Shown here: positions 55,063 through 64,000 of the stretch, piece after piece
How the letters are laid out: each line of letters starts with the position of its first letter
How positions within the stretch are numbered: the stretch's first letter is position 1
NCBI GenBank assembly: GCA_028622995.1
Contig: JAJQJQ010000015.1
Span: forward strand, 1,054,001 to 1,118,000
Origin: Panagrolaimus kolymaensis
Lineage: Eukaryota; Nematoda; Chromadorea; Rhabditida; Panagrolaimidae
Length of the DNA stretch: 64,000 nucleotides
Reading direction: 5' to 3'
Position numbers and translations under genes: made by a program
The notes under the pieces: generated by a model
What the model was told of the DNA's origin: nothing
Databases searched by the model: none
The model's input: the letters and a program-made list of their open reading frames with translations, nothing else

Positions 55063-55969
55063 TGGCGCCTCTTTTTACGACTTATTTTTTATGAAAGCTT
55101 TTTAGACTTTGATGGAAAATAAAAAAAATTCTTTCCTGGGAGCCATGATGGTCAGTGACGCGCCAGATGTTCCGTTCACTGTTAATGATAAGCAAAGCAT
55201 CATCCCAAGCTTATTTCCTTCCGTCGTCTTTATTTAGAATATGTCAGTTTTTTTGGTTAAAAAAATCATCAAAGAAGCAAAAAAAGTCTGAAAATAAGAA
55301 AACACAAAAAACTTTTGTACTACAAAAAATCAAAGCAAAATTTACCGATCAGATAAAATAACCGTTAAAAACATGAATGCCATTCGACTGTCACAAATGA
55401 ATGATCCATTGTTCCTATATTACAAAGAGAAAAAATAAATTTTTCAGAAAAGGGAATGCCGCAATTTATCTTGAACATGGTGGTAACAAAGCAAGAAGTA
55501 AGAAAAAAGCGAACATGAAAATAGTAAAATAGAAGAGTCGTAAAAAAAAATAACTGTAAAACTTTTCGAAAAACTATGTATCAAAAAAAAGTTGAAAGCT
55601 TTCTAAAAAATATCCTGAAACACATTTACCGCATCTTTGGCGTTTTGTCGACCATTATCATGTGCTTTCGATGTTTTTTCATTTCTTTTCACCGGCTTGC
55701 TTTACATATTTGCTTTTGCTTTTAGTTGCTCATTAGTTTTTGATCTCTTAAATTTTTAATTTCAATTTTTTTTAAATGCTTTAATATTTTCTCCTCGTTT
55801 TATATACGCTTCTTTGCTTAATTCCTTACTTATCGTTAAATGATTTCAGATTGATCCAATCAGGGAAGTCCGCTCTTAGCGGCAGTCTTCATATTTAACA
55901 ATATTTAATCATTTTTATTACTTCTCTTTATTGTATATTCTTCAATCGTAATCAATCAGATATTCAAAA
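55063..55969. other. Intergenic, no supported gene
   Basis: A/T-rich sequence with weak open frames (for example around 55155-55361) that show no coding signature. The 3' end serves as upstream region for the RING gene. Confidence 0.5.
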
Positions 55970-56797
55970 ATGGGAGCAAGACATTCAATGCAAGCACAAG
56001 TTGATGTAAGTTCTGGAACTAGACGAAAATCATTGGTGTTTTTGCAGCGTAGACCTCGTTCTAACTCAGTGATGGAAAATACATTGCAACCACCTGGTCC
56101 AACAAGAAGAACAACATCACATACCCAAACCAGACATCATAGCGTATGTTATTTTTGTTATTTTTTCTTTAAATCTTTTTTTTTTTTTGTTGATTAAACT
56201 TCTTTGTTTTAGGAACGTGACTTACCTGATGAAACAGAAGATGATGATATTATGTTACCTAATGCTGGACCTTCTTCTCATAGTATTCCTGGAAGTGATG
56301 GAAACTTTAGAATTTCAATGAGAACAAATCGTAGTGCTCTTGCTGGGTTAGTGCCTCCATCAACAAACGCTCAATCATCTTCTAGTAACCATCGAGCAAA
56401 TGAACGACGTACGCTTATTCGTCTACTGGGTTTGAATATTAAATGTTTCTTATATCATTATATTATTTTTTTATAGCTGGTAAAGATATTGAATGTCCAG
56501 TATGTCACAAACGGGTACCATCTGATGACGTTGAAGTGCATTTGGTTATGTGTTTTACTCGACCAAAGCTTATTTATAATGGTATGCTTCATTTTATCTG
56601 TATTGTATTTTACTTTTGTTTGAATTTTAGAAGAAGTTTTAACGACTTGCCGTGGCGAATGTTCTATTTGTTTGGATGATATGGAAGCTGGTCAAACTGT
56701 TGCAAGACTTGAATGTTTATGTCTTTTTCATCAATCATGTCTTGATGAATGGTTCAAAAGAAAAAATGTATGTCCTCAACATCCTGGTGATGAATAA
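55970..56797 (+). CDS. ZNRF1/2-type membrane-associated RING E3 ubiquitin ligase
   Basis: Four exons (55970-56143, 56213-56429, 56477-56581 and 56631-56797) give 220 residues, matching the family's size. The start MGARHS is a myristoylation sequence (Gly2), as in vertebrate ZNRF proteins. A Ser/Arg/Pro-rich middle follows. The C-terminal zinc finger has CPVCHKRVPSDDVEVHLVMC (typical ZNRF first module, HLVMC). The RING-type domain follows: ECSICLDDMEAGQ, ARLECLCLFHQSCLDEW, CPQHPGDE. The family works at endosomal, lysosomal and plasma membranes and can act on membrane transporters. Interestingly, the Na/K-ATPase beta gene lies next door, convergent, only 154 bases apart. That is proximity only, not evidence of a link. 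Confidence 0.93.
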
Positions 56798-56951
56798 TTA
56801 TGTTTCATTGTTTTGCTTATTTTTCGTTGTCTCATATTAGATACTGGTTGCTATTTCACATTGTGACATCTTTGTATTAATTTACAATGGTTTCATGGCG
56901 TATTTTTTTATTATGTAAAATAAACACATTTATAGTTTGATAAAAGGATTT

Positions 56952-58253
56952 TTATGATTTTTTTGTTGGATCAGGTTCGACGATAAGGCTGAGAATATGA
57001 GTAGCAACTTTCTTTTCACTATCATTCACCTTGAGTTCATCAGTATCAGCGAAACAATCAATAGTTGCAGTTGTATTTCCCATTTCAATAATTTGAAGAA
57101 ATGCTGTTGGCGAGTGATAGTCCTTTTGACCTTTGAAAGGCCATTGACAAAGTGAAATTCCTTTGTTTGGATAAACGGCAACTTTCAGGCCTGGGTTTGT
57201 TTCATTTCGTACTGTGCATTTGATTGTAACACGGCTTTCTAGACAACAATTAGGATCCATCCGACAATCACCATCTTCAATAGTAGACGCAGCATCAGGA
57301 ACGTAATCCAAGATCTGAAAACTTTTTACAGTATTCAAGCAATTCAGAAAAAGAAAGCAATATGATAAATTATTATAAAAATTAAGAATTCTAACTTTTT
57401 ATTTTTTTAAGTAAATAGAAAGGAAAACTTACTCGATTAAAACGAATTAAAAAACAAGGTGAATTACCATCATATCCAAAATCTCCAGTAACATTACAGT
57501 CGCCATAACCATAATCTTTTGAAGAATTTTTAAGATCAAATTTACAAAAAGCACCTTCAGTTGTGTTGTCAAACATTTCGCTACAATCAGATCCATTAAC
57601 AAAATTGGTGGTGTATTCTAGAAAAAACAAAACATTATTAATTAAGTGTTTTTAATGCAAAAAAAGTTTAACTCTTCCATTCGTCACTCAAAATTGTTAC
57701 GTAATTCTCGTAAGCAGTTCCATTGCCCAAAACTGAGGCATCAAATAACTGCTTCGTATCGGTGTTGTTAATTGCAAAATTAGGAAGCAATGTCAGCTCT
57801 AAAAATTATTATATGGATAACATTAATGTAAACATTGCTTGCAAAATTACTTACTTGGTTTATTACCAATGATTGAACCATAACCAAAATGACCAGGATG
57901 TGTTGAACTTGTTGAATAAGCAAAAAGATAAAAGAATGGAGCTGTGATAAGTCCAAGAACAAGCCAGAGAGAAAGATGATAAACTATGGTGAACCCTAAA
58001 AAAATAATAATTAACCATAAAAAAATTATAATGAAAACTTACAAATACGTCGTTGATATTTTGGAAGAGGTAATTTTGGAGCTTCAAAACTTTTTGGAGC
58101 ATTATTTTCACCAGATCCAGATTGGGCTAAAAAAAACAAAAATAAAAATATGGAAATGAATAAAAATAAAAACTTACTTTTTGTTTTATGGTTTTTTTCT
58201 TCACCACTACCTGCTTGGCTTGCTTGATTTGTTGGAGGCTGATGAGTCGACAT
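56952..58253 (-). CDS. Na+/K+-ATPase beta subunit
   Basis: Six exons (58253-58178, 58126-58043, 57995-57855, 57798-57673, 57617-57433 and 57314-56952) give 324 residues. The cytosolic N-terminus is Gln/Pro/Ser-rich. A single transmembrane segment (LSLWLVLGLITAPFFYLFAY) is followed by a large extracellular domain. The domain has many Asn-x-Ser/Thr sites and the family's conserved cysteines (DCSEMFDNTTEGAFCKF, GDCNVTGDFGYDG). It also contains the hallmark PCFLIRFNRILDYVPD and the motif GISLCQWPFKGQKDY. It assembles with an alpha subunit to form the sodium pump and is needed for its folding and surface delivery. Nematodes have several nkb genes; the exact one is not resolved. No signal peptide, as expected for a type II protein. 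Confidence 0.94.
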
Positions 58254-58449
58254 CACCGTGAAGAGCGTTCAAGATAAACTGAAACAAAATTCCATTTTGG
58301 AAGGATTTTGATGACTTTTTAATAATCGGAATTTGCATCATTTTTTATTTTTATCATTTCGTTTGCTTAGGACAAAATTTTTGCATAATCTTTTTTTAGC
58401 AGCAAATTTTACTTTTTTTGCACTTTAATTTTTTTGCTGCTCGGAAAAA

Positions 58450-58940
58450 ATGTTGTCGACGGGGATGCTATTTATTTGTGGTGCAATTTTTCAATTTTTA
58501 CTTTGGAGTTTGATATTTGCTGGATGTAATAGAAAGCCACAAAAAAGGCCACCACCGCCACAAAAGAAGCCATCAAGAACTCAAATTCCTCAACAAGAAC
58601 AACGATCTGGAAAAGAACAACAACCTAAAGCATCTGCAGTTGGATCAAAACAAAATGGTCAAAATAATATTCAAGAAGCTTCTCAACCTAAAAAAGATGT
58701 AAGTTTATTTTTTTAATTTTTTTAAATTCAAAGTTTTTTTTGTTTTAGGAAATTCGAATGGTAAGAGAAATAGCAGCTCCTCCACCACCACTCCTCGTTG
58801 CAACAACACCAAAGCCTCAAATTATGCCGACAGCACCTGAAACTCCTATTGTTGAAGCCGAGGAAACAGAAGAACCACTTTGTATTGATACAACTCCATC
58901 AGAACTAAGAAAACTTGTGCAAGAAATTGAAATTTATTGA
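58450..58940 (+). CDS. Small membrane-anchored Q/P-rich unknown protein (146 residues)
   Basis: Two exons (58450-58698 and 58749-58940) are joined in phase 0. The start MLSTGMLFICGAIFQFLLWS is a membrane anchor or uncleaved signal. The rest is low complexity: RPPPPQKKPS, Gln/Lys-rich text, then APPPPLLVATTPKPQIMPTA and an acidic Glu-rich stretch. It ends in a helix ELRKLVQEIEIY. It lies 197 bases from, and divergent to, the Na/K-ATPase beta gene, so the two may share a promoter region. No family recognised. Splice signals and phase support a real gene; function unknown. Confidence 0.7.
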
Positions 58941-61900
58941 TTTTGAAAACTTCATATTTATGTATTTATTTTTTGATGTTGAAATGAATAAAAATGTTTT
59001 GTACTAATATATGTATTACTCGAAATCATTTGTTACAATTTTTTTCATGCTTCTAGGACAAGAATGGGAAGTGTTTGGAGATTAATAAATCGTCAGCTTC
59101 ATTATTAAAATTAGGCGAAGCTGTAGGTAACACACATTTGATTTTTTTTATCGATTTTTATCTGGAGTCAAGAACAATGGTTTTAAAAAAGGAAAATGGT
59201 TTTATACCACCTTCTTAGAATCAAAACTTCGAAATATTGAAAATCTTACAGGATTTAAATGTAAAAAAAAATGCCGAAAAACAAGTAAAAATAAGTTTTT
59301 TTGAAGAAAATTTTATTTTTTTTAATCATTTGAAATTTACAATATTTTGCTAGATTGAAAAATTAGCGATGCTTATTGGGAGCTTGATTTAGTCTATATA
59401 AAATTTGCTACGAGAATGGATTACTAAGATCGTATATTTTTTTGTTCTTTCAATAACCAAAAATTATGAATGATTCACTCAAGTTTAGTTTGACGTAAAA
59501 TTCTCAGAAGTTATTTTCACACTTTTTCAATCAAAAAAATACAATTATTTTTATTGCTTCTTCTTCTTCTTCAATGTAGAATGTTTTCGTCATAATTTAC
59601 GCCTTCTCTTTTTCTTCTTCTTACTAATCGAGCTTTGTGCAGAAAATCCTACTGTCTGGGGTCATCAATAATCTTCAAACTTTTGAAGCATCCGTTTATG
59701 GGATTGCCTTTTTTTAGATTGAAGGAAAGCGGTTTCATCTTTCTTCATTCTTTTGAGTTTAGTTTTTATTTTTCATATATAAAAAATGCTTCAGTGGCAT
59801 TTGTGGTGTTTGCATCAGCAGCTTGTTTCTCTCCTTGTTCGCATCGATGTGCTTTTTTTATTCTTACATATATATACTTCGATTTATTTTACAGATAACA
59901 AACGACACTGAAAAGAATTTTTGGAACTTATCGTATGTGTAAACATATTCCCCCGCGACGAATCCATGGCCAAAGAAAAGAAAGAAATTTTTTTTTCAAA
60001 TATTCGATATTTGGTTTTTTTTTCTACCGCCGTTTTTAGATTTTCTTCTAAAATTACAAAATATAATACTTTTAAGATTCTCAATGTTTGAAAATTTTAA
60101 TTGGATCATATTCTTCCTCCATTTTCTTTCTGCTGCTGCTTACTTACAATTTTCTGAACCTAAAAAAATATTTTTTTACTTCCAAAATACTAGGTTAAAA
60201 TTGCAGAGTCCCATTTGACTAATAACTTTAATTTTTTGTTGGTTTTTTATTTAAAGATTCTTTGATGAATTAGTCTAGTAGCATTTGGCCGATGGTTAGT
60301 TTTCTTTGGTTTTGTATCCTTCTAAAATAACCCCAAAACAAATATTACTCTTTTTTTCTTTTTCTCTCGAGTATTATCATTTTCCCGTTTGCTAAATTAT
60401 TTAAATTGCGAAGAAATAGCTTAGTATTTGTGGTGTTGTTATTTTTTAAACATTTTTTGAAGTGGTGTGTTGTTTTTGAACTTTGTAATATTTTTTCTAG
60501 TGAAAGCCACATTAGCCAGCGAATTGGATAAAAATTTATGACTTCAAAATTGAGTAATACAATTTTTATGAATGCAATTAAATTTTAAGAACATTTTAAT
60601 ATATGAGTGCCAATTTTTTTCTAACTTTGCATCAACAACATATTTTTCTTGGAATTTTTTACCTAGAGAAGAAAACATCTAAAACTTGAATGAAAAAACT
60701 TTGTCAAACAAAACTTTTCTATTTGAAGGTTGATAAAAATTCAAATTCTTTTTAATCACAGACTAAACAACAACACAAACTTTATTTTCTTATTTTTTTA
60801 ATTTTTTAAGCCTTAAAAGCTGCCAAATACGTTTTGTTTTTAGAATAATTGTTATATTATTTTGCAACCAAAGATGATAAAAAAAAATGCCAGACATTAA
60901 AGTAGAAACTTTTTAAATCTTTAGTTTTTGATATATAATAATCATTTAGCTTAATCCTATGTATATGCATTTATGACACAATCCAGGTTTAGTTTAAAAT
61001 TTAAGAAAACTCTTGTAACATTTCCGAATTTTTTTGAAACCTATACATATATGAGTTTGTATGAGACATATTCCATTCTTTATTGACATAAGCATTTTTT
61101 TTTTGCTCAACGGCAAAAAACTTTTCCATAAGATTCTCAAATTTCTTGAGAAAATTGGATGAATTTAACAATCTTTTTCTTTATTTTTACGATTTCAATG
61201 ACGTGCTTTTTCTTTCAACAATATATATGTATTTTTTACAGGTTAATCATATTGAGGAGCCACATAATATGAGTGAGATAAAAAATGACATATTTTTATT
61301 AAATTTTTTTCTTTCGAACATTTTAATAGTGTCCTTTAATCAAACCCAAGCAATCAAATACATTTTTTTCCTTTGTCGGCAAACAAAAAAAACAAGCTAT
61401 CAGGAAGCTTTTTTTCTCTTTCTTTTGATTTTGATAAATGCTTTTTTGCTATCTTTTTCTTTATATCCAAAAAAATAACTCCATTGAGCGATTATAATTT
61501 AGTTTAAACGCTTTACCGCCTGCTTTTTCAAAAACAGAGTTTTTTTTTGTTTAAAACAAAAAACTTTTTTCGCTATTGATGTATCGTTTGGAGCAAGCCA
61601 GCCAACTGGGAGATATCTCATGTCATATCTTTTTTTCCTGTCACTTTTCTTTTCTTTTTTGTTTCTTTCTTACTTTTTTTCAATCTTTGATTTTAAAATA
61701 CATAAATTTTTATATAAGCCTTTTCTTGGCTGTTGTCGTAGTTGCCTTTCGGTTTTTTTTACAAGCTTTTTTTCATTTTACAATCTTTGGTAATTTAAAG
61801 TCAAATGAGCTTTTTTATTACTTGCCCCAAAGAAGATAATGAAGTTATTGGCACAGGAGACGCGACAAGGTATTAGTCTCGGTCGTCGTTATGTAGAAAT

Positions 61901-62461
61901 AATGCGCAATGGCGGACTTTTTTTTTATTATAAATTGTTGAAGTTTAAAAAAGTAAAAGTGGGTTGTCGCTCGCTTTTTACAATAACAAAAAAACTTTAA
62001 CCATCCTTACTACTACTTCTTGTGTCCATTTGCTCTTTGCGGATTGCCAAAGGCATCATTCATATCTTCATCGAAAATAAGTTAACAAAGAGCGGCCCAA
62101 TTTACTTTGACTTTTTCCATTTTTTTTCTTTTTTGGTAGCTCTCATTTGCACAAAAGAAAGGAAAAAAACAGCTTATTGACGAAACTTTTAAGTTTGACT
62201 CTTGAGATTTGTTTTTTTCTGCCGTCCCAAGAAATGCAACCAAGTAAAATGGCTTCTTAATGAAGCCTCTTTTATTTTTTTTAAACAGCACTTATGAAGT
62301 TTCTCTCTTTTTAAATTTTACAAGTTCGGCGTGTTTGTTCATCTCCGAATCTCTAAAAGGGTTCAAAGTTACCTTTTCAAGCGTGTGTCTACTTTTTATT
62401 TATTTTGGTTTTAACAATTTACAGTGTCAAAATAAGAATCTAAGAAATATTTTAATTCATA
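58941..62461. other. Long T-rich gene-free region (3.5 kb)
   Basis: No coding sequence with acceptable splice or codon features. Short T-rich open frames on both strands are low-complexity. An AATAAA signal near 58990 serves the preceding gene. The region probably contains the promoter and 5' UTR (or long 5' introns) of the gene whose first coding exon is at 62462. No tRNA or other structured RNA recognised. Confidence 0.45.
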
Positions 62462-62490
62462 ATGAGTGCAGAATCCGATCGAGAAACGTG
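62462..62490 (+). CDS. Probable first coding exon of a gene that continues to the right
   Basis: ATGAGTGCAGAATCCGATCG starts a 29-base open segment (MSAESDRETW) with a strong donor GTGGTAAGTTT, in which the Trp codon TG|G spans the junction. Codon content is much less AT-rich than the surroundings, and the start context is good. No matching acceptor and exon were found in the remaining 1.5 kb, so the first intron would extend past the window. The gene cannot be identified from ten residues. Confidence 0.45.
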
Positions 62491-64000
62491 GTAAGTTTCT
62501 TTTTTTCCTTTCAAGGCTTCGAATTAACATATCCACCAAATCTTGCAAAAGTAGTTGATAATTTTTGAAAAGAACAAACTTTTGCTTCTCCGGATTTATT
62601 TGTTTTGCATTGTATTTGCATAATATTTTTGAAGACCTTTGATGTTATTTTTTGTTGTGGTTGCGTAGCTTGTCCTTTTCCGTAGGGCGAGACAAAAAAA
62701 TTTTCAAACATGTCTGATTTTCATTTTTTCTTCTTCAATTGTTGCTCATTCTCTTTCTTTCTTATTTAGAAAATACGCTTCTGTGCTTTTTTCCTTCTTA
62801 TCCTTTTTTATTAAATATAAATCGAATTTGGTGAAAACCCATAAGACTTATCCACGTATTTTTTCGGCAAAAGACATTCAAAATTAAGCATTTTGTATGA
62901 AATTTTCTATTTTTCATTATAACTACTTCAAAAAGTGAGTTTGGGTTCTACTTGGTGAGAAGGTGGAGAAAGAAACAAAAAGATATAAGGCCATAATTGA
63001 GAATTTGAGCTGCGGACTATAAAATGAATTAACCTATTGTAATTAGAAAAATGGAAATTTTCGAAAGGATAATCTTTTGATTTATGAAAGCAGTAGTGTA
63101 AGAATAGTTTCATAGTCAACCGCCATTAATCTTAAAAACTTTCCGCTGAGCCATTTTCTCTTCTTGAGGAGAAGCTTTTAAGTTGATCAAAGAGCCTTAT
63201 TGTTAACCTTTTTTATTGAAGAATGCAGAGCATTAAAGATACGTATCTTTTTTTGTTTTTTTTTTCTTTAAATTAACTAAAGTGTTTAAAATAAATTCCA
63301 AAAGCCATTTTCGTTGTACCATCTTTTTTTTCTTATTTTCACATCTTCCAGGAAAAAATTATTTCAAAAATTTTATATTTAAATTTACTTTGTAAATAAA
63401 CGTCACATGCATATGCGGTAGCTAGCGAATCCTTTGCTTCTTCTTCCCTCTTTTCTTCAAGTTGAATGAACTTTTCTAGCAAAACAAAAACTCTTCTTTT
63501 TTTGTAAATAAACCAAGCTAACTGGGAGCCGCTTATGACAAGTAAAAATACTACTCTTCTTTTTTTCGTACCTAATCTTGTAGTCCGCCTCTTTTTCTCT
63601 CTGAATTCACTTTCAAAATCGCCTAAAATGGATACACTTTTTTCCCAAGAGAAAATAATTTTTAATATTTGCCAAAAAAACTTATTACGAGTAAGTTTTA
63701 CGTTTGCGGCTTACGACTTCTAAATATTTTATTATTTGCAAAGTTTCATATCGCTTATTGCTTTATTTTTAAACCACAACCAAAATTTAAATTACTTTTT
63801 TACAAACGCATAAAAAATGAATGGCTTTTATTCAAAAAATGAAATAAATCTCTCTTTAGAATGAGCAAAATGATCTTTCATTTACTTATAAGCTTTATAT
63901 TTATTATTATTTTGGGAAAAAATTAAGTAAGCAAAATGTGAAATCCCGTATAAATATAAGGAGTACATATATAAGTCTGAATCCCCTTAAGGGAATATTT
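62491..64000. other. Right-edge AT-rich region, possibly a long intron
   Basis: T-rich and A-rich tracts with several false open frames on both strands. If the exon at 62462-62490 is real, this is its first intron. Nothing else is supported up to the window end. Confidence 0.45.

Noticed and set aside
61146..61839. Two plus-strand Phe/Leu-rich frames in the right flank
   Set aside because: T-tract artefacts with no membrane-protein logic or splice sites. The region is uniformly low-complexity.

Overview
The window is a nuclear chromosome segment from a nematode. Coding regions are split by many short introns (mostly 31-95 bp) that end in TTTTAG or TTTCAG. Several start codons sit just behind a free polypyrimidine-AG, as expected for spliced-leader trans-splicing. 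The gene set is also nematode-like: spd-2, mat-1, drag-1-like RGM, an lbp-type FABP, and a thioredoxin-PNGase fusion. The DNA is AT-rich with many T and A homopolymers. I cannot name the species.

I rebuilt about 25 genes by joining exons in consistent phase. Left to right: the 3' end of an unknown gene (54-275, +); a small unknown gene with a hAT-like MITE in its first exon (850-1675, -); an alpha-type nicotinic acetylcholine receptor subunit (2061-4302, -); SUMO (4999-5361, +); a non-NMDA ionotropic glutamate receptor (5887-9394, -); an 85-residue unknown protein (9837-10151, -); the centrosome protein SPD-2 (10754-13185, +); a four-TM PPxY protein (15184-16055, +); a fatty-acid-binding protein (16908-17409, -); a 91-residue unknown protein (18273-18631, +); a lactonase-type beta-propeller (18822-20205, -); APC3/MAT-1 (20969-23787, -); ornithine decarboxylase antizyme with a +1 frameshift site (24553-25407, +); a FAM135 lipase-like protein (25857-28930, -); thioredoxin-PNGase (29396-31430, +); a secreted cyclophilin (31703-32481, -); lamin (34240-36364, +); a secreted Q/P-rich protein with a cysteine-less glutaredoxin-like tail (37153-40572, +); RAD50 (40935-45403, -); a repetitive coiled-coil protein (45981-48010, -); an unknown 322-residue protein (48424-49498, -); a second four-TM PPxY protein with a frame break (49972-50644, +); an RGM/DRAG-1 BMP co-receptor (51089-53857, -); a tentative small ORF (54904-55062, +); a ZNRF-type RING E3 (55970-56797, +); a Na/K-ATPase beta subunit (56952-58253, -); and a small membrane-anchored unknown (58450-58940, +). 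The right end, from 58.9 kb, is T-rich and almost gene-free apart from one probable first coding exon at 62462-62490.

Neighbours do not form a shared pathway, and no tightly spaced operon is evident. Themes recur only loosely: neuronal receptors and ion transport (nAChR, GluR, NKB), cell division and genome maintenance (SPD-2, MAT-1, RAD50, lamin), and protein modification or turnover (SUMO, antizyme, PNGase, ZNRF).

The most notable points are the antizyme frameshift signal lying across an exon junction, the MITE that breaks an otherwise intact gene, the glutaredoxin-like domain without cysteines, the lysine at the glutamate receptor Q/R site, the missing Asp-Pro in the RGM protein, and two reading-frame breaks that both fall at A5 runs and may be assembly errors.
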